DNA of 64,000 bases from Peptococcaceae bacterium CEB3 (GCA_001029295.1 LDXJ01000058.1:1-64000); one strand, 5' to 3'. Shown: positions 26,474 to 35,793, counted from the first letter of the stretch. Notes: generated by a model from the letters alone, not told the origin. A program made the numbers and translations.

Positions 26474-27946
26474 TCAACGCTTGTTCTGCCGCTGGGCTTT
26501 TATCCTCTGTTGTTTGCTCCCGATAACCGGCCAGGGCGCCCGCAGGAATACGTCCTGCCACTCCCTCCAGTGCAAAGTGGCCACCGGGGCAAAATAAGGA
26601 ACACCCAGGCTGTCCAGGGAACAGGCATGGAGGAGAATAGCACTGGCCCCGAGGAGAAAGCCGTAGAGACCGAGAACAGAAGAGAGCAAAACGAGCGCAT
26701 AGGAGAAGATGCGCACCGTGGAGCGCAAATCTTCCGTAGGTATGGCAAAGGTGGAGATCGCAGTCAAGGCCAGGACAATGACCATAATCGGGGAGATAAT
26801 GCCGGCGGAAACAGCGGCTTCACCCAGGACCAAGGCGCCGACAATGCCGATGGCCGGCCCGATGCTGCGCGGAAGCCGCAGTGCGGCCTCCCGGAAAATG
26901 TCCAAAGCAATGAGCATGATCACGATCTCCACCACCGTGGGCACGGGGACATTTTCCCGGGCCGCGGACAAGGAGAAAAGGAAGCGCAAAGGCAGCATGT
27001 CCGGCTGAAAAACGGTAAAAGCCAGATAGAGGGCTGGCAGGGCCGCCGCGAGGATGTAAGCCAAGTAACGGATCCAGCGGATAATAGTCCCCACGAAAAA
27101 GCTCTGAAAATAATCGTCCGGAGACTGAAAAAAGTGCCAGAAAGTCGTCGGCAGGAGCAAGGCAAAAGGGCTGCCGTCAACCAGAACCGCGCCTCTGCCT
27201 TCCAGCATAGCCGCTACAACTTTGTCCGGGCGCTCGGTCGACTGGACCAAGGGAAAAGGAGTATAGGTATTACGGGCCAGAAATTCCGTCAGAAAGCCGG
27301 ATTCCTGCACACTGGGGAGCTTGATAGCACTCAGGCGCTTGCGGATCTCCGCCAGAAGAGCGGGCTGAATCTCTCCTTCCAAGTACGCCAAGGCAACCTT
27401 GGTATGGGATTTTTCCCCCAACTTGATCAGATGGATCTTGAGGCTGGGATTCTTCATCCGGCCGCGAATGATAGCCAAATTCGGATCCAGAGCTTCTGTG
27501 AAGGCGTCCTGGGGGCCGCGGATAACCGGCTCCGTTTCGGAACGCTCAATACTGCGATGTTCCACTTGCGCCGTCGCCGCGGGAAACGTCTCCGCTACCC
27601 CGTCCAGGAGAATCAGCGTGCTGCCGCCGGTGAGAGAAATCAAGGCTTCCGGCCAGTAGGTAAAAGCCTTTTCCGGCAGGAACGGCAGCCTATCCCGGAT
27701 AGCCTCAGGAAAAAAACCCCGTTCCGGCCTCATCTCCAAGCGGTAAAGAGCGGGCAGGACGGTCTGGCTGAGGTATTTTTGGTCGGTTGAGAGAGCAGAA
27801 TAGACGAGCATACCCGGGATATCGGCCGCGGTCCGGAACGGGCGGAAGACAAAGTCATCACAACCCTTAAGCGTCTGGTGCAGGTAGATAAGATTTTCCT
27901 CTAAAGAAAGCTTGATGGCATCCGGCGACGAAGCAGTTTGGGACAT
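26474..27946 (-). CDS. Spore germination receptor A subunit (GerA family)
   Basis: A 490-residue A subunit. An N-terminal soluble domain of about 280 residues (containing VEHRSIERSETEPVIRGPQD, the signature region of GerAA/SpoVAF proteins) is followed by about five membrane segments from about 290 (with FSLSAARENVPVPTVVEI and IGPAIGIVGALVLGEAAV). It forms the oligomeric ion-channel part of the germinant receptor. The ATG at 27946 follows AAGGAGAG. It is the first gene of the operon A-C-B-B-small protein, and a candidate sigma-G promoter lies at 28105-28134, fitting forespore expression. Confidence 0.95.
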   Translation of the reverse strand: MSQTASSPDAIKLSLEENLIYLHQTLKGCDDFVFRPFRTAADIPGMLVYSALSTDQKYLSQTVLPALYRLEMRPERGFFPEAIRDRLPFLPEKAFTYWPEALISLTGGSTLILLDGVAETFPAATAQVEHRSIERSETEPVIRGPQDAFTEALDPNLAIIRGRMKNPSLKIHLIKLGEKSHTKVALAYLEGEIQPALLAEIRKRLSAIKLPSVQESGFLTEFLARNTYTPFPLVQSTERPDKVVAAMLEGRGAVLVDGSPFALLLPTTFWHFFQSPDDYFQSFFVGTIIRWIRYLAYILAAALPALYLAFTVFQPDMLPLRFLFSLSAARENVPVPTVVEIVIMLIALDIFREAALRLPRSIGPAIGIVGALVLGEAAVSAGIISPIMVIVLALTAISTFAIPTEDLRSTVRIFSYALVLLSSVLGLYGFLLGASAILLHACSLDSLGVPYFAPVATLHWREWQDVFLRAPWPVIGSKQQRIKAQRQNKR

Positions 27947-28021
27947 GCGGACTCTCCTTTCCCGTGTTCTGCACTAAGCGGCGCTAAGCAGGACGCACAT
28001 CACCCTTTGACAGCGGCTCAG

Positions 28022-28080
28022 GTACCCATGGATACCACTCCTGTACTCACGGATACCACCGCGGTACCCATGGGTACTTC
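28022..28080. repeat. 21-bp tandem repeats in the leader of the germination operon
   Basis: Units starting GTACCCATGGATACCAC begin at 28022 and 28043 with a partial third at 28064. The core GGTACCCATGG is itself palindromic. They lie between the candidate sigma-G promoter and the A-subunit start. Confidence 0.7.
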
Positions 28081-28104
28081 CTCCTGCCGCCGGCCCTACT
28101 CCCG

Positions 28105-28134
28105 TAGTGTGAGAGAAATTCCGCCTATCTATGC
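28105..28134 (-). promoter_or_regulatory. Candidate sigma-G promoter of the germination operon
   Basis: On the minus strand GCATA (28134-28130), an 18-bp spacer and CACACTA (28111-28105), against the forespore consensus GHATR-N17/18-CATNMTA, one mismatch in the -10. It lies about 160 bp upstream of the first ger gene. Confidence 0.5.
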
Positions 28135-28263
28135 ACGAAAATTTCCCTCAAGTGCCTCCCCCTGTTTCTGCTCCGGTCCCCACGCCATAACGTGCGCTTC
28201 CTCTTCCTGCCGACATCTCGTGCCGGAGTTTCGCACCCGCCTTGAATGACAGAAATACACAAC

Positions 28264-28309
28264 AACAAAGGGTGGCGATATTCTTAGCAGAATATCGCCA
28301 CCCTTTGTT
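28264..28309. terminator. Perfect 20-bp-stem terminator hairpin after the VTT gene
   Basis: AACAAAGGGTGGCGATATTC (28264-28283) pairs without mismatch to 28290-28309 across TTAGCA. On the minus strand it is preceded by GAACTCGTTCAGC-TAAA-GCTGAAC, the dispersed hairpin element; the TGA of the VTT gene is the first bases of that element. The ACTCGTTCAGC element thus forms a double hairpin with the terminator. Confidence 0.85.
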
Positions 28310-28328
28310 CAGCTTTAGCTGAACGAGT

Positions 28329-29006
28329 TCACTGCAGCGGATCTCTCAGAGGGTGACGGTTAAGCAAGAAACCGATCCCCCAAAAAGCCAGGATGGCCGC
28401 GCCCCCGACCATAAGCCAAGTCCACAGTTCCTTGGAGACCCCCAGGAAGACGAGTGCCGTACCGATGTAATAGGGAATGATAGACACGGCGGCGGTCCAA
28501 AAATAGGGCCAAAGCTTGATCGAAGGCAGCCCCCCCGCGACGTAATTGACGATTACCGCCGGAATCGGCAGCAGACGGGCTATCAGCAAACCGACAGTTC
28601 CCTTGCGTTTGACCCAATTATCAACCATCTTGAAATTTTCCGCCGTGACAAACCTGGCTATGAACATGCGTCCGTAATAGCGGGCAATCGCAAAAATAAT
28701 TAAAGCGCTTACACAGGACCCGAACCAGGCGACGAACGTTCCCAAATAGACCCCATAGATTTTGAGAAAGAGCACGACAATTCCTTCCGAGGGTATGGGA
28801 GTGAGACAGACCGCCGCCATCAAGAGGACGGCCAGCACGAGACCCAGAGGACCCAGGCTCTGAATCATCAAGGAAATTTGGTTGGTCCGGTCAAAATAAA
28901 AGAAGGCCAAAATGAGTATAACGAAAATCCCCAAGGCCAGGGGAAGCCAGACATACTTTTCGATTCGTACCCGATTAAGAGGCCCACGCGATTTTGTACT
29001 TGACAT
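28329..29006 (-). CDS. VTT (TVP38/DedA-like) domain membrane protein
   Basis: About 225 residues. TM1 at about 20-38 (WLPLALGIFVILILAFFYF), a VTT domain with re-entrant loop region (AVCLTPIPSEGIVVLFLKIYGVYLGTF) and the conserved ARLLPIPAVIVNYVAG near residue 145. VTT proteins act as lipid scramblases or help recycle carrier lipids. The ATG at 29006 has AGGTG upstream; the frame opens 54 bp earlier with a TTG. It is the gene nearest to the DUF445/P-type ATPase cluster but is divergent from it. The 29007-29446 spacer holds AT-rich promoter-like sequence (TATAAT twice near 29110-29135) and repeats. Confidence 0.85.
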   Translation of the reverse strand: MSSTKSRGPLNRVRIEKYVWLPLALGIFVILILAFFYFDRTNQISLMIQSLGPLGLVLAVLLMAAVCLTPIPSEGIVVLFLKIYGVYLGTFVAWFGSCVSALIIFAIARYYGRMFIARFVTAENFKMVDNWVKRKGTVGLLIARLLPIPAVIVNYVAGGLPSIKLWPYFWTAAVSIIPYYIGTALVFLGVSKELWTWLMVGGAAILAFWGIGFLLNRHPLRDPLQ

Positions 29007-29372
29007 GTTTGCACCTGTCTTCTTCAGAAGTCGGAAGGTAAGACTACCGTTATTCCCCAAGTCTTCCGCTTAGGGCGGTACGGGAATCGACTCCCTTAAC
29101 TTATCCAATTATATGTACTCTTATTATATGTGCTAGCTCTATCTTTACGATCATTCAACTCCCTTCCGATAACTGAACTGCCTTTAGCTTACCCTTTTTT
29201 CGCCGCCCGATCAAGAACCCCCGTCCCCGGCCGTGAAGCGGCCGGAGGTTGTTGAGCTGTCAAGCGCTTCAAGCAGCCGCGTTATTGACAGGGAGACGGT
29301 TTTGTGGATCAATATCAATAGTGATGAGGGAAAACATAACCATGAGGATCTGAGGCCTAGGGGAGCCAACCC

Positions 29373-29406
29373 ATGGGCATCTGAGACCTATGGGCATCTG
29401 AAACCT
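29373..29406. repeat. 17-bp tandem repeat upstream of the first DUF445 gene
   Basis: ATGGGCATCTGA-(G/A)-ACCT occurs twice head to tail (29373-29389, 29390-29406), with degenerate related units on both sides (29341-29372, 29407-29428). Confidence 0.65.
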
Positions 29407-29446
29407 CTGAGACCCGAAGGACTGAGGTAGTTGGCTGAGGTGTTTA

Positions 29447-30793
29447 ATGAACAGTAACGGTTTCGGACCCAGCGAAAAGAAACGTGACCGAAATAATCCT
29501 GCAACTGAGGCAACTGATAATCGTACAAATGGAAAAAGGCAGGCTGAACTGCCCAGAAACTACGGCCATTGGGCCACTCTGACCTTGGTCCTGGTGAGCG
29601 TCGGCTTCCTCTTCAGTTATCCTTATCGGGGCGAATTCTGGGGTGGGCTGATATCCACGGCCTGCCGCGCGGGGATGCTGGCCGGCCTCGCCGACTGGTT
29701 CGCGGTCACCGCCCTTTTCCGCCGCCCGCTCGGGATTCGCCCGGGCCGGATTTTGCGCACCGAAATCATTCCCCGCAATCGTGAAAGGCTTTTTGAGGCC
29801 TTGGCGGATATGGTGGAAAATGATCTTTTAAGCAAAAAAGCCCTTAAAGAACGCCTCGCCCACTACAACAGTGCCGCTTTTCTCCTCGATTATCTGTCCC
29901 AGCCCGAAGTTTTGGCGGAATTGAGCACCTTCCTCGCCGGCCTGATCCGGGACCTGACCGGTCAAACTGAGCCACAGGCCTTGATTAACTTTCTGGAAGA
30001 GTTAACCTGTGAAGAGTTCCTCTTCGAAGACCTTACGCCGCTCTTAGTTGAGGCTCTGAACTTATCGGAAAAAAAAGGCTACCTCGAGCTTACGGCAGCA
30101 TTCGCCAACCGTTCGCTGCTTGCTCTTGTCGACTCGCCCCAGTTGAAGCAAGCCCTGGCCCTCTGGTTACAGAAAGCCTACCAAACCTATGAAGCGAGAA
30201 ATACCGCCCGCAAACTGGTTGACACCTTCCTCCCTTCGGCCGGAGAGCTGGCGGCTGCTGTACAGGAACAGCTGCGCCTTTTTCTCGCGGGCCCCGAAGC
30301 GCAAGAACTCCTCATGTCTTGGCTGAGGGAATATGCCGGCGAACTGGTCACTTCCCGGGCCGCCAGGACCAATTTGAGTCAAACCCTCTTTGACCTTCTA
30401 CGCCACACCCCATTCCGGGCCCACGGGCCGGGAAATGGCGAAGTGTCTTCCGCTAAAATCGGGACTTTCCGGACGGACGGTGATACCCTCAAACTCTTGA
30501 TCGAGGACGTCATCCGGGAAATCGTCATCACCCGAAGAAACCCCAAGTGGGAAGCCAACCTGGACAGTTGGCTAAAAGATTCCCTCCTCCGCTTCATTGA
30601 CACCCAGCACGCCATCATCGGTCACATGGTGAGGCAAAATTTAAAACCACTGAGCAACGAACGATTGGTGGAACTCATAGAATCCCGGGCGGGCAATGAC
30701 CTGCAAATGATCCGGATCAACGGTTCCGTAGTCGGCAGTCTGGCCGGATCGCTCATCTATTTGGTCAACTTTCTAATCCAGCAAAAGTGGTGA
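29447..30793 (+). CDS. DUF445 family membrane protein, first of a tandem pair
   Basis: A 448-residue protein of the DUF445 (YheB/YjiN) family. It has an N-terminal membrane segment (about 40-57), the strongly conserved motif GMLAGLADWFAVTALFRRPLG (about 75-95, slightly shortened here in words: LADWFAVTALF), a long helical middle, and the C-terminal family end NDLQMIRINGSVVGSLAGSL with a last membrane segment. The function of DUF445 is not known; the layout predicts a long helical domain between two membrane anchors. The ATG at 29447 is behind GAGGTG. Its stop overlaps the region before the second DUF445 gene, so the two are co-translated and may form a heteromer. Confidence 0.88.
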   Translation: MNSNGFGPSEKKRDRNNPATEATDNRTNGKRQAELPRNYGHWATLTLVLVSVGFLFSYPYRGEFWGGLISTACRAGMLAGLADWFAVTALFRRPLGIRPGRILRTEIIPRNRERLFEALADMVENDLLSKKALKERLAHYNSAAFLLDYLSQPEVLAELSTFLAGLIRDLTGQTEPQALINFLEELTCEEFLFEDLTPLLVEALNLSEKKGYLELTAAFANRSLLALVDSPQLKQALALWLQKAYQTYEARNTARKLVDTFLPSAGELAAAVQEQLRLFLAGPEAQELLMSWLREYAGELVTSRAARTNLSQTLFDLLRHTPFRAHGPGNGEVSSAKIGTFRTDGDTLKLLIEDVIREIVITRRNPKWEANLDSWLKDSLLRFIDTQHAIIGHMVRQNLKPLSNERLVELIESRAGNDLQMIRINGSVVGSLAGSLIYLVNFLIQQKW

Positions 30794-30798
30794 ACAAG

Positions 30799-32220
30799 AT
30801 GAACTACCGTCATAAAGCGAACGTTACCCTCGCTGTCGTCTTTTTGCTTTTTGTGCTTTCCACAATTTTTAAACTCAACGAACCCAGGCTCTTTTCCTTG
30901 CGGCTTTTGAATTTTGTGCTCGAGGCTGCTCTGGTCGGCGGAATCGCTGATTGGTTCGCTGTGACGGCACTTTTTCAACGCCCTTTGGGCTGGCCTTTCC
31001 ATACCGCTCTCATCCCCAGAAACCGGGATAAAGTCATTCTCTCGGTGAGCCAGATGGTCGAAAACGATCTGCTCAGCCTGGAACTCATCCAAGAAAAACT
31101 TGCCCGAGTCTCTTTTACGGATGGGCTCAGAGCCTGGGTCGAACAAAATGGTGGCGTGGCCGCTCTGACCCGGCTCCTCTTCATTTATTTGGACGAAAGA
31201 AAAGATAAAATCCCCGCCAGGAGTGCCCAATTTATCGCTGCCAAAATCAAGCAGGAAATCGGCAGCGCTTCTCTGGACCGGGAACTTTATAGACTGAGCC
31301 GGATATTCCCGACCGGCGACGGCCTCGATTACGCCCTCGATCAACTGCGCGGGATCGTGAACGGACCTCTGGTAAGAGAAAATCTTTACCGGCTTCTGTT
31401 GGACCAAAAAGAAACCCGGGAGGCCGATTCCCGTTTCAACCGCTATCTGCTCGATTTCGTCCAAAAAATCGACGGACTCAACTTGAGAGAAGCCGCGACC
31501 GTCTTGCAAAAACAGTTGGGCCTGGCCCTCCGGGAACTGGAGAACCCCAGCCATCCCTTGCGGCAGCGCATCCTAGAGCTTTTAGCCACGGAAGCGGATA
31601 CCCAATCTCTGGGACAAACACTGGAACAGTGGAAAACGGAGGTCCTCTTAAAGCTGCCCTGGGAGGAAACCTTGTGCCAATTTTTGACCACGGTCCTCAG
31701 CCAGGTCATGAACCCGCCTAAAGCGCCGACAGCCCCAGCCGCAGCCCCCGAAAATTCAGCACCGACGGTTGCCGGAGACCCCGTGCCCCAGCCGAACCCG
31801 ATACATACCGCAGAGAACCCTGCGCGGAACATTCCGGAGGATAAGGTTCTGCCGGAGAAAAATTCCCCGCTCTTTATCTGGCTCAGTGAAGGAGCCAGCC
31901 GACTGTGGCAGGACTTTCTCAAGGATCAACCTTTACAAAACCGCCTAAACGCCTATATCCGTTCCACCTTGGGCCGGCTGGCGGCCGCCGAGCACCGCAT
32001 GATCGGCAGTATTGCCAGGAACACACTTGAGTCCTTAAGCGAAACCGACTTGAATTCTTTCATTGAGGGCAAAGCCGGGGAGGACCTGCAGTGGATCCGG
32101 ATCAACGGTTCCCTCGTGGGTGGTTTTGCCGGTTTGTTCCTTTTCTTCTTTTTGGATCTAATCTATCAACCTTGGCTTCTGCCTCTCTTTCATCGCCTAT
32201 TCCCTTTTCTGAACCACTGA
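30799..32220 (+). CDS. DUF445 family membrane protein, second of a tandem pair
   Basis: About 473 residues, same architecture as the preceding gene: N-terminal TM (about 10-26, VTLAVVFLLFVLSTIFKL), the motif GGIADWFAVTALFQRPLG, a helical middle, and the end GEDLQWIRINGSLVGGFAG with a C-terminal TM. It differs by a proline/alanine-rich insertion at about 310-350 (AAPENSAPTVAGDPVPQPNP). ATG 30799 has GGTG 6 nt upstream; an in-frame GTG at 30787 has no binding site. The N- and C-terminal signatures are well kept between the paralogues while the middle differs, suggesting an old duplication with distinct roles. Confidence 0.88.
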   Translation: MNYRHKANVTLAVVFLLFVLSTIFKLNEPRLFSLRLLNFVLEAALVGGIADWFAVTALFQRPLGWPFHTALIPRNRDKVILSVSQMVENDLLSLELIQEKLARVSFTDGLRAWVEQNGGVAALTRLLFIYLDERKDKIPARSAQFIAAKIKQEIGSASLDRELYRLSRIFPTGDGLDYALDQLRGIVNGPLVRENLYRLLLDQKETREADSRFNRYLLDFVQKIDGLNLREAATVLQKQLGLALRELENPSHPLRQRILELLATEADTQSLGQTLEQWKTEVLLKLPWEETLCQFLTTVLSQVMNPPKAPTAPAAAPENSAPTVAGDPVPQPNPIHTAENPARNIPEDKVLPEKNSPLFIWLSEGASRLWQDFLKDQPLQNRLNAYIRSTLGRLAAAEHRMIGSIARNTLESLSETDLNSFIEGKAGEDLQWIRINGSLVGGFAGLFLFFFLDLIYQPWLLPLFHRLFPFLNH

Positions 32221-32378
32221 TCAAGAGCAAGAGGGTAAAGGAACATTCAAATGCATCTTTGGCATCTTGTGCATCTTTCGCACCTCACACGCGCATACTA
32301 GCCGTATGAGACGCTCAAATGCGTACCCGCTTTTGGGAGCATTTGCTTGCTCAATCTTTTGGTGGAGGAGGGCTATCA

Positions 32379-32798
32379 GTGAAAGGTATACCCGAGTTTT
32401 TGGGGGAATCCTCCTTGTTGGGCGTGGTTCTGGCCGGAACGGCCATCGTAGTTCTGGCTCCCGTCCTTAAAAACGTCGTTAAGGGAGTTGCGGTGACCAC
32501 GGTGAAAGGGGCGATGTCCTTGGCGCAAGGAGGCTCAGCCTTAGCCAATAATGTCAAAGAAGGATGGGAAGATGTCGTCGCCAAAGCCCAACAACAGAAG
32601 GGACTCTCCAGACCGGACATGAACACAGTCCTCGGCGCCGGTGCCGGCGGCGCGGTGGGAGCCACCATCGGCGGAATGGCCGGTCCCGTTGGCGCTGCCG
32701 TGGGCGGCGGTTTGGGAGGAGCGGCCGGTGCGAGTGCGGGCAAAACATCGGATAAGCAGCATGACGCGGCAAGCCCAGCACACCCGGCAAACCCATGA
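32379..32798 (+). CDS. Small membrane protein with glycine-zipper hairpin
   Basis: 139 residues from a GTG at 32379 behind a strong GGAGGAGGG; an ATG 60 bp upstream has no site. Segment 1 (about 13-30, LLGVVLAGTAIVVLAPVLKN) leads into VVKGVAVTTVKGAMSLAQGG and an acidic helix (EGWEDVVAKAQ). Segment 2 (about 88-122) is a glycine-zipper hairpin (GAGAGGAVGATIGGMAGPVG then AAVGGGLGG), followed by a polar tail. The first part resembles the proteins at 37459-37710 and 42955-43257 and, by memory, DUF5132-type proteins that accompany unusual P-type ATPases. It is the third gene of the plus-strand unit and faces the ATPase gene across the terminator at 32910. Confidence 0.75.
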   Translation: MKGIPEFLGESSLLGVVLAGTAIVVLAPVLKNVVKGVAVTTVKGAMSLAQGGSALANNVKEGWEDVVAKAQQQKGLSRPDMNTVLGAGAGGAVGATIGGMAGPVGAAVGGGLGGAAGASAGKTSDKQHDAASPAHPANP

Positions 32799-32909
32799 AA
32801 GCAGGGATTCTCTTGACCGCAATTTCCCGTCATCCCAAGCGGAAAGCGGGGAATACCGTGACCCTTGTGACTTTGCTGAGTGCCGATAAAAACTGTTCTG
32901 GTTAGGCGA

Positions 32910-32942
32910 GAATAAGCTCCGAAGACTTTTCGGAGCTTATTC
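32910..32942. terminator. Bidirectional terminator between convergent units
   Basis: GAATAAGCTCCGAA (32910-32923) pairs perfectly with TTCGGAGCTTATTC (32929-32942) across GACTT. It ends the plus-strand DUF445 unit and probably the minus-strand ATPase unit. Confidence 0.8.
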
Positions 32943-33061
32943 TTTACGTCCGGCCCTCGAAGAAGGGCAGACGGTGCAATCCCTTGTCAGACGGAACAAG
33001 GTACAGTGTGGACTCGAACTCAGTTCGGCCGGACCCAGTGGGCAATACTTCCATCAGGAAG

Positions 33062-35488
33062 CTACGGTACCGGTACTACCGGCGGCAGGCTCCCTCCGTA
33101 TAGCAGTGGGGCATGCCTGACCTCCCCGACCCCGCCGGACACTTCCTCCGCCCAAGTTTTGCCGTAGGTATTGGCGATCACCGCTATGACCCCGATATTT
33201 CCCACGACTGAAGCGCCCACAGTCGTTAGAATGCCTGCCGCGCCCAGTCCCAAACCCGTGACATTCAGTCCGAAAGCAATGCTTAAATTTTGATTAATCC
33301 GCTCCTTTAGCCGTTGTCCCAAGTAAATCACTTCCGCCACTCTTTGCGGTTCGCGCTGCGGAATCACGATCCCCGCCACCTTGGCGGCGGAATCCACTCC
33401 CATGCAGCCGACGGCAATTCCCAACTCCGCCTCCGCCATGGCCGGAGCATCATCCAGCCCGTCGCCCGCCACCGCGACTTTGAACCCTTCTCCTTTGAGA
33501 GAGCGGACCAGAGCGGCCTTGTCTTCCGGGGTCAATTCCCCATAGTATTCAGTGATTCCCAGTTCATCCGCCGCCCGCTTTGCCGCCTCCCTCGTGTCCC
33601 TCGTCACGAGGACAATCTTCCCGATTCCGCCGGCGCGCAGGGCCGTGATGAGTTGGGCGCTTTGGGGCGAGATTTCCTCATGTACCGCCAGCAGAGCGCG
33701 AACTTGGCCGTTAACCGCTATAAAAACGGGATCAAGGCCCAAATGCTGATGGCGCCGGGCTTTGGCTTCAACCTTGGCCAGGTCCACTTTCTCCCTCTCC
33801 ATAAAGCGAAAGTTCCCGATCAGGACTTCTTCGTCTTTGAAGCGAGCCTTGACCCCAAAGCCGGAAATTTCCTCACTCTTCTCGGGCGCAGGCATGGGGG
33901 TGCCGTGCAGGGTCACGGCTTGGGCACGCAAAGCCTGGGCGACGGGATGACCTGCTCTCCTTTCGGCCGCGGCTGCAAGGCGAATGATTCCCGCTTTTGT
34001 GTACTCCCTGCCAATCACCGTGATCTCGCGAATTTCCGCCTTTTCCTCGGTGAGCGTGCCGGTTTTGTCGAGCACCAAGGCATTAATATCGGCCGCCGTC
34101 AGTAAGTGCTTTTCATCTCTCACATATATTCCGCGATCCAGGGCCTGGCCGACCGCCACCCCGGCCGCCGTAGGCAGGGCTAAACCAGCCGCGGCGGGAG
34201 CTCCGGCGAATAGGACAGCCAAAGTACGTTCGGCATCCCGGGTGAGAAGGAAGACACCCCCGGCCAGCAGGAGCGAGAACAGGACTATTCGGTCCATGCG
34301 CTCTTGGTACACCCGGTCGGCCAAGCTTTTGCGCCGTGCCGCCGAGCGAATCATAGCTCCGATCCGCGTCGACCGCCCGGTCCGCTCCACCCGGATGCGC
34401 AGATGTCCTTGCAGTACCTCCGAGCCCGCGAGCACAGGGTATTCCCGCCCTTTCCAGACAGGCCGGGGAATACCGGTTAATTGACTCTCACCCACGTCTG
34501 CCTCTCCGCCCGCGACCCGGCCGTCCACAGGAATAGTCTCACCCTGATGCACCGCAATCAGGTCGCCCGCAGCCAGGCGCCTGGTCGGCACCGGTACTTC
34601 GACCCCTTGGGCGATCAGCCAAGACCTTTGCGGCAAGATTCCGACCTGACGAATAATCTGCCGGGCCTTGGCCTGGTCTATCCCCATGGAAAGCTTGGAA
34701 AGGTGTACTAGTAAAGTCAAAAGCAGTCCCCCGATACTTTCCTGCAGCACAAGCAAAGTGAAGGAGAGCGCATTAATAATCGCGTCATAAGGTAAGCGTT
34801 TTGCCTGTTGCGGATGTTTCAACCCCCAGAGAAAAAGCGGATAAGCCGCAATCAGACCTACGACAGTGGCTCCGTCCGCGACCGCTTCCGAACCCACCAA
34901 GGGCGAGCGACCCAGAATTTGGCGCTTAAGTAAAAGCAGCACGAGAGTAAACCCGGTGAAAATCGTCTTCAGTGAACGCCGGGTTACACTGGGGCTTGTC
35001 AAGACTCCCCGCAGGTCCTCTCTTCCCCGCGGCGCCGCTTCGGGAGTGTTTACCCGTTCCGGAGCCTGCTCGCGCCCTGCCCGCTCTTCGTCGGCCAGAC
35101 GGCGCTGCCAACCGCTGCGCCGTCCTTCCTCAACGTGCCGGTCGCCGCCCCGCCAGCCCTGCTCAAGCATTCTGTGTTCTCTTGGAGCGGACCATGTCCG
35201 GACCGCTTCCCGAACGCCACGGCCTGTTTCTTGCTCGGGTTCGGAAAATCGCGCCTTCCTTTTTTCTTCGACACTCAGGATTACCCCCGGCTCATCCCAG
35301 TACTGGGAACTATACTCGACCAAAATAGTCCCCGTATGAACATTGACCCGAGCCGCCGAAATTCCGGGGGAACTCGCGAAATGACTGGCGATGGCCTCCG
35401 CCAACACAGGATCTCCCCTCAAGCCCGGCACTCTGAGCCGGATTCTCCCGGGAAGGGAGTGTACCGCTTTATTTCTTCGAGTCGCCAT
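33062..35488 (-). CDS. P1B-like P-type ATPase with HMA2-type N terminus and APA in TM4
   Basis: About 808 residues. Residues ~5-65 form an HMA_2-like ferredoxin fold without the CxxC metal motif (HSLPGRIRLRVPGLRG, then VNVHTGTILVEYSS), followed by a charged arginine/glutamate-rich linker (about 80-160). The ATPase core has LTGIP (actuator TGE variant), DKTGTLTEEKAEI near residue 472, AGHPVAQAL in the nucleotide domain and GDGLDDAPAM near 674. In TM4, where metal pumps carry CPC, SPC or CPH, the sequence is FAGAPAAAGLALPTA near 427, so no thiol or imidazole ligand is present. The catalytic residues are complete, so it should hydrolyse ATP. The transported ion is unknown. I prefer the ATG at 35488; the frame is open to 35689 with no good binding site. 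Confidence 0.85.
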   Translation of the reverse strand: MATRRNKAVHSLPGRIRLRVPGLRGDPVLAEAIASHFASSPGISAARVNVHTGTILVEYSSQYWDEPGVILSVEEKRKARFSEPEQETGRGVREAVRTWSAPREHRMLEQGWRGGDRHVEEGRRSGWQRRLADEERAGREQAPERVNTPEAAPRGREDLRGVLTSPSVTRRSLKTIFTGFTLVLLLLKRQILGRSPLVGSEAVADGATVVGLIAAYPLFLWGLKHPQQAKRLPYDAIINALSFTLLVLQESIGGLLLTLLVHLSKLSMGIDQAKARQIIRQVGILPQRSWLIAQGVEVPVPTRRLAAGDLIAVHQGETIPVDGRVAGGEADVGESQLTGIPRPVWKGREYPVLAGSEVLQGHLRIRVERTGRSTRIGAMIRSAARRKSLADRVYQERMDRIVLFSLLLAGGVFLLTRDAERTLAVLFAGAPAAAGLALPTAAGVAVGQALDRGIYVRDEKHLLTAADINALVLDKTGTLTEEKAEIREITVIGREYTKAGIIRLAAAAERRAGHPVAQALRAQAVTLHGTPMPAPEKSEEISGFGVKARFKDEEVLIGNFRFMEREKVDLAKVEAKARRHQHLGLDPVFIAVNGQVRALLAVHEEISPQSAQLITALRAGGIGKIVLVTRDTREAAKRAADELGITEYYGELTPEDKAALVRSLKGEGFKVAVAGDGLDDAPAMAEAELGIAVGCMGVDSAAKVAGIVIPQREPQRVAEVIYLGQRLKERINQNLSIAFGLNVTGLGLGAAGILTTVGASVVGNIGVIAVIANTYGKTWAEEVSGGVGEVRHAPLLYGGSLPPVVPVP

Positions 35489-35688
35489 ACGCACCCCCAA
35501 GATCGACGTTTTCAGATCGAAGTTTTCAACTGCGCTTAATTTTTCTGCAGTCAATTCGTCGGACAGCCAGCACTTGCCCTCTTTCCGGAGGACGATACGG
35601 ATGCTTTGACAGTCCTTAACAGATTCTCCACTCACAAACAACAATATGTAAATCGTCGGGCGGAAGGTTCTGCCAACTCCGGAGTGCA

Positions 35689-35756
35689 TTCGTTCAGCTT
35701 AAGCTGAACATCACTTTAGTGTCCTGTGGACTCGATCGCCGAACCGCAAGCTTTCA
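35689..35756 (+). repeat. Dispersed hairpin element, third copy
   Basis: CGTTCAGC-TTAA-GCTGAACATCAC followed by TTTAGTGTCCTGTGGACTCG and ATCGCCGAACCG matches the copies at 201-300 over about 60 bp. It lies in the gap between the ATPase gene and the terminator of the next minus-strand gene. Confidence 0.75.
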
Positions 35757-35793
35757 GCGAATACTTGTGCGGTGAGGATGCCGGATAAAAATA

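Noticed and set aside
26510-27790. 426-codon plus-strand frame
   Set aside because: It runs antisense within the germination A-subunit gene, has biased composition and no domain; the opposite frame has a clear family match.
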